From assembly GCF_018424685.1 (NCBI RefSeq), contig NZ_QTKX01000003.1, positions 558,001-622,000 on the forward strand: a stretch of DNA of 64,000 nt. The letters run 5' to 3'. The notes beneath the pieces were generated by a model. It ran no database searches, was not told the DNA's origin, and saw nothing but the letters and a program-made list of their open reading frames with translations. The stretch's first letter is position 1; every line of letters starts with the position of its first letter. A program made the position numbers and the translations under genes. The DNA comes from Mesobacillus boroniphilus. Lineage in GTDB: Bacteria; Bacillota; Bacilli; Bacillales; Cytobacillaceae. This document shows, in pieces, positions 40,695-50,412 of the stretch.

Positions 40695-41927
40695 TTAGGC
40701 TTTCGCTTCGAAAAGTTTAGCTATTTCTACAATTGTTTCCACTGATTTAATCATATTATCTACAGAAATATATTCGAACCTTCCGTGGAAGTTCTCACCG
40801 CCTGTAAAAATATTCGGTGTCGGCAGTCCCATATAGCTAAGCTGGGAACCATCTGTGCCGCCGCGGATTGGCTTTACGATCGGCTTGATTCCGAGGTTTT
40901 CCATCGCCTCGTACGCAATGTCGACAATTTCTTTTACCGGCTCGATTTTATCCTTCATGTTGTAGTACTGATCGTTCATTTCTAGATCAATACGGGTCTC
41001 GCCGTATGTCAGTCTTAGTTCATTGGTGATTTTCTGCATCAATTCCTTCCGCTCCTGGAAGCTGTCACGGTCGAAGTCACGTATGATATAGTGGAGCGTT
41101 GTCTCCTCGACATCTCCGGTGATGGAGCTGAGGTGGAAGAAGCCTTCATATCCCTCCGTATGCTCGGGTGCCTCTTCAGCTGGAAGCTTGCTGTTGAACT
41201 CCATCGCGATTTTTGCGGAGTTCACCATTTTCCCTTTTGCTGTGCCAGGGTGGACGTTCTTGCCTTTAAAAGTAACCTTGGCGCTTGCTGCGTTAAAGCT
41301 TTCATACTCCAGCTCGCCAAGCGGTCCGCCGTCAATCGTATAAGCGAACTTTGCATTAAATGCTTGTACATCGAACTTATGCGGTCCTCTGCCAATTTCC
41401 TCATCCGGAGTGAAAGCAACACGGATTTTTCCATGCTTGATTTCCGGATGCTGGATCAAATAAGCCATCGCCGTCATGATTTCTGCGACTCCTGCCTTGT
41501 TGTCCGCACCGAGGAGTGTAGTTCCGTCGGTGGTAATCAATGTGTGGCCCTTATATTGTGGCAGCTCAGGGAAATCAGCAGGCGAAAGGATGATTTTCAA
41601 TTCCTTGTTTAGGATGATTTGGTTTCCATCGAAGTTATCAACAACCTGAGGATTGACATTTTTGCCGGTAAAATCCGTTGCTGTATCGACGTGGGCAAGG
41701 AAGCCGATTGTTGGCACTTCTTTATCTGTATTGGCAGGAAGTGTCGCCATAACATAACCATTTTCGTCAATCGTTACTTCCTCCATGCCAATTGTTTTTA
41801 ACTCTTCAACAAGCATATTGGCAAGTGTAAGCTGACCTTCTGTCGATGGGGTGGTTTCACTGTTTTCATTAGACTGCGTGTCCACTTTTACATAAGAAGT
41901 AAATCTTTCAATAATTTCGTTCTTCAT
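40695..41927 (-). CDS. pepT: peptidase T (tripeptidase)
   Basis: The protein has 410 residues, the family length. M20B metal-site and signature sequences: [15 protein letters not shown] with His and Asp, [19 protein letters not shown] with Asp, [15 protein letters not shown] with Glu-Glu, [19 protein letters not shown] and [20 protein letters not shown] with GENFHG. It removes the N-terminal residue of tripeptides in the cytoplasm. Divergent from the small genes at 42063. Confidence 0.96.
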   Translation of the reverse strand: MKNEIIERFTSYVKVDTQSNENSETTPSTEGQLTLANMLVEELKTIGMEEVTIDENGYVMATLPANTDKEVPTIGFLAHVDTATDFTGKNVNPQVVDNFDGNQIILNKELKIILSPADFPELPQYKGHTLITTDGTTLLGADNKAGVAEIMTAMAYLIQHPEIKHGKIRVAFTPDEEIGRGPHKFDVQAFNAKFAYTIDGGPLGELEYESFNAASAKVTFKGKNVHPGTAKGKMVNSAKIAMEFNSKLPAEEAPEHTEGYEGFFHLSSITGDVEETTLHYIIRDFDRDSFQERKELMQKITNELRLTYGETRIDLEMNDQYYNMKDKIEPVKEIVDIAYEAMENLGIKPIVKPIRGGTDGSQLSYMGLPTPNIFTGGENFHGRFEYISVDNMIKSVETIVEIAKLFEAKA

Positions 41928-42062
41928 TATCGTTCAACTCCCATTCGTATGTATATTTTCATCTTAGCATATATCGTTAAGAAGGCCATTTTTCAAAAAA
42001 AGAAAATTCCATTTTTTGTATCAGGTTTATTGTATAATTGGATAAAAGGAGGCTGGGGCAAT

Positions 42063-42206
42063 ATGGGCTTTGTTTTCACGTTTATTGTGCTTTTTGTGGT
42101 TTTTTATATTATTTTTAAAATAATCCGGTCTGGGAACTTGCCGAGCAATAACTATACACCATTTGATGATCTTGTCGAGGGAAAAGTGGATAAAGATGAT
42201 GATTGA
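42063..42206 (+). CDS. small membrane protein, 47 residues
   Basis: The start at 42063 is about 9 bases from AAAGGAGG. One membrane helix (GFVFTFIVLFVVFYIIFKII) is followed by an acidic tail (PFDDLVEGKVDKDDD). It overlaps the next small gene by 11 bases. No family recognised. Confidence 0.55.
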   Translation: MGFVFTFIVLFVVFYIIFKIIRSGNLPSNNYTPFDDLVEGKVDKDDD

Positions 42207-42351
42207 TATTGGCGTAATCATTGTTCTATTGTTAGCGCTCTGGTCCATAACGATAACATTAGAAAAATTGGCTGCAAGAATCATCGATAAGCAGGACCAG
42301 CAAAATCAGCTGCTGGAAGAAATCAAAGAACTTCTAAAATCTGAAAAATAA
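42196..42351 (+). CDS. small membrane protein, about 51 residues
   Basis: The start is at 42196 or 42199 (adjacent ATGs), overlapping the previous gene. One membrane helix (IDIGVIIVLLLALWSITITL) is followed by a charged helix (KQDQQNQLLEEIKELLKSEK). It looks like a two-gene unit with the upstream peptide. Function unknown. Confidence 0.55.
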   Translation: MMIDIGVIIVLLLALWSITITLEKLAARIIDKQDQQNQLLEEIKELLKSEK

Positions 42352-42370
42352 CAGAATATGAACTTTTCAC

Positions 42371-42399
42371 TTTACATATAAAAGAGTTAAGGCTAGGAT
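42371..42399 (+). promoter_or_regulatory. sigma-A promoter of the thiamine operon
   Basis: TTTACA (42371-42376) and TAGGAT (42394-42399) with a 17-base spacer, about 25 bases upstream of the TPP aptamer. Confidence 0.6.
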
Positions 42400-42422
42400 A
42401 AAGACAATTGAATATTCGATGT

Positions 42423-42517
42423 ACTACTAGGGGTGCCCTGCTACGGGCTGAGAGAAAGACGGTATGTCTTTTAACCCTTCGGACCTGATCTGGTTAATAC
42501 CAGCGTAGGAAAGTAGT
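42423..42517 (+). promoter_or_regulatory. TPP riboswitch
   Basis: All THI-box landmarks are present: AGGGGTGCCC, GGGCTGAGA, ACCCTTCGGACCTGATCTGG and TAATACCAGCGTAGGAAAG. ACTACT (42423-42428) and AGTAGT (42512-42517) close P1. A terminator follows at 42550. Thiamine diphosphate is expected to repress the downstream operon. Confidence 0.96.
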
Positions 42518-42549
42518 GTGAGAGATGTTTTCTTTCTTACTTTGCTTTT

Positions 42550-42582
42550 AAGCCAGGTCCTTTCAAGGATCTGGCTTTTTTA
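42550..42582 (+). terminator. TPP riboswitch terminator
   Basis: AGCCAGGTCC and GGATCTGGCT arms around TTTCAA, followed by six T, 20 bases before the first start codon. Confidence 0.85.
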
Positions 42583-42603
42583 TATTTTAAGGAGGTTTTA
42601 TCA

Positions 42604-43365
42604 ATGAAACTAAAAGATCAAGTTGTTCTGGTGACTGGCGGGAGCCGGGGACTGGGGGCAGAAACGGTTAAGGCGTTTGCAAGGGAGGGTGCGCGAGTCA
42701 TTATTAACTATTACCAGAACGAAGAAAAGGCAAAGGATCTGGAAGGTATGTTTGTTGAGAATGCCCTTGCTGTAGGGGCGGATGTAAGAGACCCAGCACA
42801 GGTCCAAAGCATGTTCAGGCAAGCAAAAGAACATTTTGGCTCTCCCGTCACGACAATTGTGAATAACGCTCTTGTGGATTTCAAATTTGACCCTGTGGCA
42901 AACAAGGATGCTTTTGCAGTTGGCTGGGAGGAGTATCATCAGCAGCTTGAAGGAGCGATACGCGGTGCATTGAATACAATCCAGTCGGGACTTCCAGACA
43001 TGAAAGAATTAAAGTTTGGCAGAATCATCAACATTGGCACGAACCTGTTCCAGAACCCGGTTGTCGCTTATCACGACTATACAACAAGCAAAGCTGCCTT
43101 GTTGGGGTTCACCAGGAATATGGCAAGTGATCTCGGGAAGTATGGCGTTACCGTCAATATGGTTTCCGGAGGATTGCTTAAAATGACCGACGCAAGCTCA
43201 GCTACTTCAGAGGAAGTATTCCAGCTCATCGAATCATCCACTCCGCTTAAAAAGGTAACCGACCCGGCAGAAGCTGCAGATGCGATATTGTTCTTCGCAT
43301 CACCCTGGGCACGTGCGGTTACTGGACAAAATCTGGTCGTTGACGGCGGCCTTGTGATGGATTAA
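42604..43365 (+). CDS. short-chain dehydrogenase/reductase, first gene of the TPP-controlled operon
   Basis: The protein has 253 residues. A classical [21 protein letters not shown] (Rossmann TGxxxGxG), VNNALVDF in place of NNAG, catalytic YTTSK (YxxxK) and [19 protein letters not shown] at the C-terminus. It is often annotated as 3-oxoacyl-ACP reductase, but its position under a TPP riboswitch, in front of thiM-thiD-thiE-thiW, points to a role in thiamine or thiazole/pyrimidine precursor salvage. The substrate is unknown. Confidence 0.9.
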   Translation: MKLKDQVVLVTGGSRGLGAETVKAFAREGARVIINYYQNEEKAKDLEGMFVENALAVGADVRDPAQVQSMFRQAKEHFGSPVTTIVNNALVDFKFDPVANKDAFAVGWEEYHQQLEGAIRGALNTIQSGLPDMKELKFGRIINIGTNLFQNPVVAYHDYTTSKAALLGFTRNMASDLGKYGVTVNMVSGGLLKMTDASSATSEEVFQLIESSTPLKKVTDPAEAADAILFFASPWARAVTGQNLVVDGGLVMD

Positions 43366-43382
43366 GAAGGAGGGGATTTTAC

Positions 43383-44198
43383 ATGGAAGTAAGAGAGATT
43401 GCTAGTTTGCTAGAAAAAGTTCGCCGGGGAAACCCGCTAGTGCACAATATTACGAATGTTGTGGTCACTAATTTTACCGCCAATGGCCTTCTGGCTCTAG
43501 GAGCATCTCCTGTTATGGCATATGCCCATGAGGAGGTTGCCGAAATGGCCAGGATGGCTGGAAGCCTTGTTCTCAATATCGGAACGCTGAGAGCCGAAAT
43601 CGTTGAGTCGATGCTGATTGCAGGCAAAGCGGCAAATAAACAGGGAGTGCCGATCATTCTTGATCCGGTTGGTGCAGGGGCTACCGCCTATCGAACCGAA
43701 ACGGCAAGAATGCTGATGCAAGAATTAGAAATTTCAATCATCCGAGGAAATGCTGCAGAGATTGCGAATGTGGCTGGAGAAACCTGGAGCATCCGGGGCG
43801 TTGATGCTGGTGAATCCAGCGGAAATGTTTTCGAGTTGGCCGTATCTGCTGCTAAAAAACTCAAGACTACCGTCGTCGTTACTGGCAAAGAAGATATTGT
43901 TACAGATGGCAAGACGGCTATTATTGGGCATAACGGGCATCCGCTGCTGACGAAAGTGACGGGAACAGGCTGCTTGCTTACATCTGTTATTGGTGCCTTT
44001 GCAGCTGTTGAAAAAGATTTGATCAAGGCAGGAGCAGCTGCAGTAACCACATATGGAGTGGCAGCAGAAATCGCTGCAGACAAAAATGCTGAACGGGGGC
44101 CGGGGAGTTTCCAGGTTGAATTCTTGAACCAGCTATACCTTGTCAACAAAGAGGAGATTAATAGAAAAAGTTCTTTTGATCAACAGGAGGTAGATTGA
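43383..44198 (+). CDS. thiM: hydroxyethylthiazole kinase
   Basis: The protein has 271 residues. Features: [29 protein letters not shown] (in part), [39 protein letters not shown] and [19 protein letters not shown] with the catalytic Cys and the ATP-binding G-T-G. It phosphorylates 4-methyl-5-(2-hydroxyethyl)thiazole for thiamine salvage. It is 18 bases after the SDR gene and 1 base before thiD. Confidence 0.96.
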   Translation: MEVREIASLLEKVRRGNPLVHNITNVVVTNFTANGLLALGASPVMAYAHEEVAEMARMAGSLVLNIGTLRAEIVESMLIAGKAANKQGVPIILDPVGAGATAYRTETARMLMQELEISIIRGNAAEIANVAGETWSIRGVDAGESSGNVFELAVSAAKKLKTTVVVTGKEDIVTDGKTAIIGHNGHPLLTKVTGTGCLLTSVIGAFAAVEKDLIKAGAAAVTTYGVAAEIAADKNAERGPGSFQVEFLNQLYLVNKEEINRKSSFDQQEVD

Positions 44199-44199
44199 T

Positions 44200-45018
44200 A
44201 TGAAAAGAGCAATGACCATCGCAGGTTCGGATAGCGGGGGCGGAGCCGGAATCCAGGCGGACCTGAAAACATTCCAGGAACTGAAGGTATTTGGCACGTC
44301 TGCACTGACAGCTGTTACTGCGCAAAACACGCTTGGCGTCCAGGGAGTTTTTCCGATGGATGCAGAGGCAGTCGCTAAACAAATTCAATCAGTCGGGGAG
44401 GATATCGGGACAGACGCCTTGAAAACGGGGATGCTTTTTAATGCGGAAATCATCGAAGCTGTCGCGGAAAAAATAAAGCAGTTCGGCTGGGAAAAGGTCG
44501 TTGTCGATCCGGTAATGATCGCGAAAGGAGGAGCATCATTGCTCCAGCAGGAAGCTGTTTCGGCCCTGAAAAATCATTTGCTGCCGCTCTGCCTCGTGGT
44601 CACACCCAATATTCCCGAAGCAGAAGTGCTGACCGGGATGACTATTCACAGTCAGGATGACAAAAAGGAAGCGGCCAGGCGCATACATGTCCTTGGAGCA
44701 AAAAATCTCGTCATAAAAGGCGGCCATGATAAGGATGCGAATGAATCTGTTGATCTTCTTTTTAATGGGGAAAACTTTGAGGTCTTCTCCTTTCCGAGAG
44801 TTGAAACCAGGAGCACTCATGGTACTGGCTGCACTTTCTCAGCTGCCATCACTGCACAGCTTGCGAAAGGATTGACTGTATATGACGCGGTATCTGTAGC
44901 GAAGGAGTTCATCCATTCTGCCATCGCAAACCCGCTGAATATCGGGCAAGGCCATGGACCCACGAACCATTGGGCTTTTAACACGGAGAAAGGAGGGATT
45001 ACGTCATGGCAAGGATAA
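44200..45018 (+). CDS. thiD: bifunctional HMP kinase / HMP-phosphate kinase
   Basis: The protein has 272 residues. Ribokinase-like: [56 protein letters not shown] and [23 protein letters not shown]. It phosphorylates hydroxymethylpyrimidine twice, giving HMP-PP, one of the two ThiE substrates. It overlaps thiE by 13 bases. Confidence 0.96.
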   Translation: MKRAMTIAGSDSGGGAGIQADLKTFQELKVFGTSALTAVTAQNTLGVQGVFPMDAEAVAKQIQSVGEDIGTDALKTGMLFNAEIIEAVAEKIKQFGWEKVVVDPVMIAKGGASLLQQEAVSALKNHLLPLCLVVTPNIPEAEVLTGMTIHSQDDKKEAARRIHVLGAKNLVIKGGHDKDANESVDLLFNGENFEVFSFPRVETRSTHGTGCTFSAAITAQLAKGLTVYDAVSVAKEFIHSAIANPLNIGQGHGPTNHWAFNTEKGGITSWQG

Positions 45019-45653
45019 GTCCTGATCAAATGAGAAGCTGGCTGAAGGTGTATTTTATTGCCGGCAGCACAAATTGTGTGCAGGATTCCGTTAATGTGCT
45101 TGAAGAGGCGATTCGCGGAGGCATCACTATTTTTCAGTACCGTGAAAAAGGGAGTAACTGTCTTGAGGGGGAGGAAAAGCTCGAGCTAGGCAAGAGACTG
45201 CAAAGAATCTGCAAGGAAAACGGCATGCCGTTCATTGTGAACGATGATATCGAAATGGCCCTTGAGCTTGATGCGGACGGCGTCCATATTGGCCAGGAGG
45301 ATGAGGATGCCCAGGAGGTCCGCAAAAAAATCGGTGACAAGATTCTGGGAGTTTCTGTGCACAATCTGAAGGAAGCTGAAAGAGCAAAGCGTGCAGGTGT
45401 CGATTATTTTGGCGTTGGCCCGATTTTTCCAACGGCAACAAAAAAGGATACAAGAGCGGTTCAGGGAACAGCCATGCTCGAGCAGTTAAAAGACTTTGGC
45501 ATACCGATGGTCGGCATTGGCGGAATCAATGCGGGTAATGCGGCAGTTGTCATGAATGCCGGGGCTGATGGTGTTTCAGTGATTACTGCGATAAGCCATG
45601 CAGATGACGCGAGGGAAGCAGCAGCCAAATTGAAAGGCAAAATTTTTCGCTAA
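45006..45653 (+). CDS. thiE: thiamine-phosphate synthase
   Basis: The protein has 215 residues. TIM barrel: YFIAGSTNCVQDSVNVLEEAI, ITIFQYREKGSNC, FIVNDDIEMALELDADGVHIGQED and VSVHNLKEAERAKRAGVDYFGVGPIFPTATKKDT (in part), with IGGINAGN. It joins HMP-PP and HET-P into thiamine phosphate. It starts within the end of thiD and is followed 12 bases later by thiW. Confidence 0.96.
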   Translation: MARISPDQMRSWLKVYFIAGSTNCVQDSVNVLEEAIRGGITIFQYREKGSNCLEGEEKLELGKRLQRICKENGMPFIVNDDIEMALELDADGVHIGQEDEDAQEVRKKIGDKILGVSVHNLKEAERAKRAGVDYFGVGPIFPTATKKDTRAVQGTAMLEQLKDFGIPMVGIGGINAGNAAVVMNAGADGVSVITAISHADDAREAAAKLKGKIFR

Positions 45654-45665
45654 ACGGAGGTTGAA

Positions 45666-46169
45666 ATGAGAGACACACAAAAGCTTACACTTACTGCCAT
45701 GATGGTAGCCATCGGTACATTGACCAGCCATATGTTGTTTATCCCACTTGGCATTGTAAAGGTATTTCCCGTACAGCATTTCATCAATATATTGTCTGCC
45801 GTGTTGCTTGGACCCTATTACGCAGTGGCCCAGGCTTTGGGCATATCACTACTGAGGAATTTGTTCGGCACTGGTTCTGTCTTTGCTTTTCCGGGAAGCA
45901 TGATTGGTGCACTCCTGGCTGCATATTTATATAAAAAAACGAAGAAATTAGGATACGCTTTTGCCGGGGAGGTAGTTGGAACCGGAATCATCGGTGCAAT
46001 TGCCAGCTATCCAGTCGCGGTGCTTTTCCTTGGCAAAGAGGCAGCTGTATTTGGATTCATTCCCGCGTTCTTGGCGAGCTCACTGGCTGGCGCGACATTG
46101 GGCTTTGTTTTATTGAAAATTTTTCTGAAGAATGCTGCGGGCAGTATTAATATGACCAGCAAGCTGTGA
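45666..46169 (+). CDS. thiW: ThiW family ECF transporter substrate-binding (S) component
   Basis: The protein has 167 residues with about five membrane segments. ThiW landmarks are IPLGIVKVFPVQHFINILSAVLLGPYYAV (in part), RNLFGTGSVFAFPGSMIGALLAAYLYK (in part) and AGEVVGTGIIGAIASYPVAVLFLG. ThiW imports a thiazole or related thiamine precursor using the shared ECF energising module, which is encoded elsewhere. It completes the salvage set with ThiM, ThiD and ThiE; no biosynthetic thiC, thiG or thiH is seen. Confidence 0.9.
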   Translation: MRDTQKLTLTAMMVAIGTLTSHMLFIPLGIVKVFPVQHFINILSAVLLGPYYAVAQALGISLLRNLFGTGSVFAFPGSMIGALLAAYLYKKTKKLGYAFAGEVVGTGIIGAIASYPVAVLFLGKEAAVFGFIPAFLASSLAGATLGFVLLKIFLKNAAGSINMTSKL

Positions 46170-46272
46170 TTTGGAAATAGTTTCATACGTATGTCTTTAG
46201 CTGGAAATGGGTGAATTCCTGCTATATGATTATAAATAGATTCATATACTCCAGCTGAAAAGGGTGACATTT

Positions 46273-46887
46273 TTGAACGAAGAGAACAAGCTTGGATTGG
46301 TAGTGGACGTAGAGACAACTGGACTGGGGCCAGATTCAGATGAAATAATAGAATTGGCTGTGAAGCTTTTTTCCTTTCATGAGGAATCAGGAGAAATAAT
46401 CGATATTCTTGATGAGGATTCTTATTTAAGGGAGCCGCTGTCCACGACCGCGCAAAGAAATTATGACAGAGCTTACCGGATTCATGGGATTTCTTATGAC
46501 CTGGTTCGTGGAAAGACGTTTTACGATGAAAAAATTATGGATTATTTCAATCGCACTGATGCGATTTTTGCCCATAATGCCTCATTCGACAGAAGCTTTT
46601 TATTCAGGATGTATCCAGAAGTCAACGAGATGAAATGGTATTGCACAATGAAAAATGTTCAATGGAAGAACCACGGCTTCCCAAACAGCAAGCTGCTGAC
46701 GTTGCTGCAGGCGCATAACATCTCGAAATTCCAGACGCACAGGGCGATGGATGACATTACATATTTGACAGAACTGCTTAAGCAGCAAAATCCAAACGGC
46801 GATTATTATTTGAAAGAAGTATTGGATTACGGCCCGATGCGGAAGTATCAGCCTGCCCAAAAGCAAAGAAGAAGGATGTTTTATTAG
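46273..46887 (+). CDS. DnaQ-like 3'-5' exonuclease
   Basis: The protein has 204 residues from TTG at 46273, 5 bases from AAGGGTGA; the GTG at 46264 lies inside that site. DEDD exonuclease motifs are LVVDVETTGLG (Asp and Glu), IFAHNASFDRSFL and the C-terminal HRAMDDITYLTELL (His-x4-Asp). It may act in DNA repair or RNA processing; it resembles stand-alone PolC/epsilon-type exonucleases rather than a polymerase subunit. Confidence 0.87.
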   Translation: MNEENKLGLVVDVETTGLGPDSDEIIELAVKLFSFHEESGEIIDILDEDSYLREPLSTTAQRNYDRAYRIHGISYDLVRGKTFYDEKIMDYFNRTDAIFAHNASFDRSFLFRMYPEVNEMKWYCTMKNVQWKNHGFPNSKLLTLLQAHNISKFQTHRAMDDITYLTELLKQQNPNGDYYLKEVLDYGPMRKYQPAQKQRRRMFY

Positions 46888-46920
46888 AAAAGGTGCCTGT
46901 TTCTGACAGGCACCTTTTGG
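46888..46920. terminator. bidirectional terminator
   Basis: AAAAGGTGCCTG and CAGGCACCTTTT arms around TTTCTGA between convergent genes. Confidence 0.85.
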
Positions 46921-46925
46921 TATTT

Positions 46926-47573
46926 TTATAGGACATAAAGGTAAACGCTCAGGAAATGGGCAAGGCTCCCGAGCATGATGAAAATATGGAAAATCTCATG
47001 AAAACCCAGATGCTTGGATCGTAGGAAATCAGGTTTCAAAGCATAAATGACACCGCCGATTGTGTACATGATTCCTCCGGCAACCAACCAGTAAATCCCA
47101 GCAGGAGTCAAGACGGAGGAGAGGGGTGATACGACGAAAATAACCATCCAGCCCATGACGATATAGATAGAGGTCGACAGCCATCTTGGACTCCTGAACC
47201 AAATCATCTTAAAAAGAATTCCGCACAATGCAGCCAATGTAATAATACCGAATAATGTCCAGCCTGTGATTCCATTAAGGCTAATCAGGCAAAACGGCGT
47301 ATAGGTGCCGGCAATCAATACAAAAATCATGGAATGGTCGATTTTTCGAAGGAAGGCAATCACGCTATCTTTGCTGATGACCATATGATAGGTAGCGGAT
47401 GCCGTATACAGCAGGATCATACTAATGCCAAAAATCGTAACGGCTGTAATAGCCAGCGCTGAGCCAGTGGTAAGTGAAGCTTTGATGACGAGCGCAAGCA
47501 GTCCGGCAAAGGATAGTAAAGCACCTGCCAAATGGGTCAGGCCATTGATTGGTTCGCGGATGTAGCTGTTCAT
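46926..47573 (-). CDS. hemolysin III family (PAQR-type) membrane protein
   Basis: The protein has 215 residues with seven membrane segments. YqfA/YplQ-type: EPINGLTHLAGALLSFAGLL, TYHMVISKDSVIAFLRKIDHSMIFVLIAGTYTPFC (in part) and HLGFHEIFHIFIMLGSLAHF, with His residues forming the PAQR zinc site. The name is historical; hemolytic activity in Bacillus is documented for a related protein, but a hydrolase or receptor-like role is equally possible. Confidence 0.9.
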   Translation of the reverse strand: MNSYIREPINGLTHLAGALLSFAGLLALVIKASLTTGSALAITAVTIFGISMILLYTASATYHMVISKDSVIAFLRKIDHSMIFVLIAGTYTPFCLISLNGITGWTLFGIITLAALCGILFKMIWFRSPRWLSTSIYIVMGWMVIFVVSPLSSVLTPAGIYWLVAGGIMYTIGGVIYALKPDFLRSKHLGFHEIFHIFIMLGSLAHFLSVYLYVL

Positions 47574-47687
47574 TTAGAAACCTCCATATCGTTATATGTA
47601 GTTTAGATAACTACTTATAATAATATATGCATAATGATATGTAGTCAATATTTACGACTGCGTTTTTTTGCATTATAATAAAATAAG

Positions 47688-47781
47688 GCTCTTTTCTCAA
47701 ACTTTGTTGCTATTGACCACAAAATAGGAGTGAATGAACTATTTTTCTTCTCAAAGAAGACTCTTGTTATGAGAAAAGAGC
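47688..47781 (+). repeat. MITE-like inverted-repeat element
   Basis: GCTCTTTTCTCA (47688-47699) and TGAGAAAAGAGC (47770-47781) are perfect 12-bp terminal inverted repeats bounding a 94-base AT-rich segment without ORF, in the 323-base gap between the hemolysin III gene and the DUF1836 gene. It could be a small non-autonomous mobile element or a structured RNA. Confidence 0.55.
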
Positions 47782-47896
47782 ATGCAAACTTAGTACCGAA
47801 CTACAAGATGGCTTTATATCCCGTTAAAATCGGCTTTAGGATTTTAACAACATACCTTACGAAAACAACCTAAAATAAAAACATGAGGGGTTAATA

Positions 47897-48481
47897 GTGA
47901 ATAATTTTGCCGATTTGCTTGCTGAGCTTAACCTTGAAAACAACATCGCACTTACTGACATTCCGGAAATCGACTTGTACATGGACCAGGTCATACAGCT
48001 GTTTGAGAACAACTTTGGCAGCTCGATAAGGAATGAGGACGAAAAAGTCCTGACGAAAACAATGATTAACAACTATGCGAAAGGAAAGCTGTTCTTTCCG
48101 ATAAAAAATAAAAAGTACTCGAAGGAGCACCTTATCCTGATCAGCTTGATTTACCAGCTGAAGGGGGGCTTGTCGATCCAGGATATCAAACAGACCCTGG
48201 AGGGAATCAATGAAAGGATTGAGTCCGGGGATTTTCCACTCAACCATTTTTATCAAAGTTATTTGAATCTCCATGAGAAAAATATTGAGATTTTTAATGA
48301 GGATGTACTCAAAACAGAACAGGAAGTAAAACAAGAAGTAAATCAGCTGGAGACAGATAATCCGGAGGAGCTTGAAGCGATTCTCCTGATTGCATCGCTC
48401 GTTAATATAAGCAATTTTTACAGAAGGACAGCAGAGAAGCTTGTTGACAGGCTTGCAGCAGAAAATAAGAAAAAGGACTGA
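47897..48481 (+). CDS. DUF1836 domain protein
   Basis: The protein has 194 residues; the GTG at 47897 follows GAGGGG. The N-terminal half carries the DUF1836 winged-helix-like signature (DIPEIDLYMDQVIQLFENNF, LTKTMINNYAKGKLFFPIKNKKYSKEHLILI, in part), thought to be a MerR-like DNA-binding fold. The C-terminal half is helical and charged. It is probably a regulator. A small HTH gene follows 6 bases later. Divergent to the hemolysin III gene, which it might regulate. Confidence 0.8.
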   Translation: MNNFADLLAELNLENNIALTDIPEIDLYMDQVIQLFENNFGSSIRNEDEKVLTKTMINNYAKGKLFFPIKNKKYSKEHLILISLIYQLKGGLSIQDIKQTLEGINERIESGDFPLNHFYQSYLNLHEKNIEIFNEDVLKTEQEVKQEVNQLETDNPEELEAILLIASLVNISNFYRRTAEKLVDRLAAENKKKD

Positions 48482-48487
48482 ACCAAA

Positions 48488-48718
48488 GTGTATTTGACAG
48501 TAAAACAAGCAGCAGAATATTTATCGATCCCGGAATCACAAGTAGAAAAGATGATATTCCAAAGGAAAATAAGGGCCATTCACGATGGCGATACTTATTT
48601 GATATACAAAGATCAATTCAATACGCATATGAAACAGGTTGAGAAATATAAGAAACTTGTTGAGGAATTAATGAATGAACCGGTGCCTGAGGATATCGAT
48701 ATTAAAGATGAGGATTAA
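48488..48718 (+). CDS. excisionase-type helix-turn-helix protein
   Basis: The protein has 76 residues and starts with GTG. The N-terminal MerR/Xis-like HTH reads YLTVKQAAEYLSIPESQVEKMIFQRKIRAI (in part), with a wing GDTYLIYKDQF, and an acidic end (PVPEDIDIKDED). These small proteins bind DNA. It is in one transcript with the DUF1836 gene. There is no integrase nearby, so a phage excisionase role is unlikely. Confidence 0.75.
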   Translation: MYLTVKQAAEYLSIPESQVEKMIFQRKIRAIHDGDTYLIYKDQFNTHMKQVEKYKKLVEELMNEPVPEDIDIKDED

Positions 48719-48719
48719 A

Positions 48720-48753
48720 AAAACGCGAAAGGACGGATCCTTTCGCGTTTTTA
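48720..48753. terminator. bidirectional terminator
   Basis: AAAACGCGAAAGGA and TCCTTTCGCGTTTTT arms around CGGA. Confidence 0.9.
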
Positions 48754-50412
48754 GTTAACCGATGTTTCGACTCTTTTCATTTTATCAGCGTGCTTGATTG
48801 GCAATTGAACAATTACTTCTGTACCTTTATAAGGTTCGCTTCTGAACTTAATTGTGCCATTATGGGATTGGACAATTTTGAAGCTGACCGTCATTCCGAG
48901 TCCGGTACCTTTTTCTTTAGAAGAATAAAAAGGTTCGCCAATTCTTTCGAGCAATTCTTTTGATATCCCCACACCCTGGTCCTTGACCACAACTGTTACT
49001 TTGTTATCAAAGCTCTCAAGTGTGATGTTGACGACATCACCAGCAGAAGAAGCTTCAATAGCATTCTTTAATATGTTGATGAACAACTGCTTCAGCTGAT
49101 TCGGTTCGCATTCAATCATGACAGGATGACTGTGAACCTGGAACTCGATTTGGATATTATGCAGGCTCGCTTCTGTTTTTAAAAGTGAGATGACATCATG
49201 CAAAATAACCTGCAAATCTGCTTCTGTGTATTTTATTTGCTGCGGCTTCGCCAATAATAGCAATTCGCTGACGATATGGTTAATCCTGTTCAGTTCATCG
49301 ATCATGATTTGGTAGTATAGCTGATGCTTCTCATCCTCCATCTGCAATAGCTGGACAAGTCCCTTTAAAGAAGTAAGCGGATTGCGGATTTCATGGGCAA
49401 CGCTCGCGGATAGCTCGCCGACTACAGACAGCTTGTCCGTCCTTCGTAAACGCTCCTCTGTTTGGCGCAGCTCCGTAACGTCCCTTGAGTTGCAGATAAT
49501 TCCGGCGATTTTTTCATTCACAATGATCGGTAAGGTTGTGCTTTGGAAAATTAACGGCTTACCGTTCTTATGCAGCAATTCCAATTCAAACATTTGCGGG
49601 CATTGATTTTCTACCACGCTGGCAACCTTATCTAAAACAATGTGCCTGTGGGAATCTGGAATTAAGTCAGCCAGGTTTTTTCCGATATATTCATCGTTGC
49701 TATAACCCGTGATTTTTTCAAACTGTGGATTAAGGTTTGTAATCGTGCCATTCAAGTCGAGCATCGACACAATATCAGGACTGTACTCAAATAATGATCG
49801 ATATTGCTGCCTGCTCTCCTCAAGGAGGTTTTCCACGTTTTTTCGTTCGGTTATATCCCGGCCGATGATGACTAGTCCCTGCCGGCTGCCATCATCATTA
49901 AAGAGGGGTACCTTTATCGTGTCAAACGTCTTGGTTGTCCCATCCGGCTGTGGAAGTACTTCCTCGACACTAATGATTCCTCCTGCTTTCCATGCTTCTT
50001 CATCGGAAATCTCGCAATATCTTAATGCATCGCTGAAATAATTGCTGTACTCCGCAAGCTCCGAGTCTTTCTTTCCTCTATAGTCAACGTTTTCAATATC
50101 AAACAGTTTCAAACCAAAATCATTGGCCTGAATCCATCTGCCTTCTCCATCCTTGAAGTTGACAAAATCGACCATTGAATTGATCAATGTGGATAGGCGC
50201 TCTTCTTCTTCTTTTGAGGCACTCAATTCCTCCATCTTCGAAATGAAAAAATAAAAGAACCATCCTGCCAACAGAACATAAAGGACTTCCTTCGAATGTT
50301 CGATAACTGCGACAAATTCTGAAGGAGCGTATAAAGTAAGCAGATAGTTTGTACCGAAAATCCAGGTAATGCTCAGTATGAAAAAGATCAGGACATATTG
50401 CTTTTTTTTCAT
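48751..50412 (-). CDS. PAS-PAS sensor histidine kinase (sporulation-kinase type)
   Basis: The protein has 553 residues. Two membrane segments (about 6-25 and 40-58) precede two PAS-PAC domains (about 73-190 and 200-315), the H-box SVAHEIRNPLTSLKGLVQLLQ with the phosphorylated His, and an HATPase domain (LFINILKNAIEA, KDQGVGISKELL, KGTGLGMTVSFKIVQSHNG). No response regulator is adjacent, as is typical for the orphan KinA-E type kinases that feed the Spo0A phosphorelay. Assignment to that group is inference from architecture. Confidence 0.88.
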   Translation of the reverse strand: MKKKQYVLIFFILSITWIFGTNYLLTLYAPSEFVAVIEHSKEVLYVLLAGWFFYFFISKMEELSASKEEEERLSTLINSMVDFVNFKDGEGRWIQANDFGLKLFDIENVDYRGKKDSELAEYSNYFSDALRYCEISDEEAWKAGGIISVEEVLPQPDGTTKTFDTIKVPLFNDDGSRQGLVIIGRDITERKNVENLLEESRQQYRSLFEYSPDIVSMLDLNGTITNLNPQFEKITGYSNDEYIGKNLADLIPDSHRHIVLDKVASVVENQCPQMFELELLHKNGKPLIFQSTTLPIIVNEKIAGIICNSRDVTELRQTEERLRRTDKLSVVGELSASVAHEIRNPLTSLKGLVQLLQMEDEKHQLYYQIMIDELNRINHIVSELLLLAKPQQIKYTEADLQVILHDVISLLKTEASLHNIQIEFQVHSHPVMIECEPNQLKQLFINILKNAIEASSAGDVVNITLESFDNKVTVVVKDQGVGISKELLERIGEPFYSSKEKGTGLGMTVSFKIVQSHNGTIKFRSEPYKGTEVIVQLPIKHADKMKRVETSVN

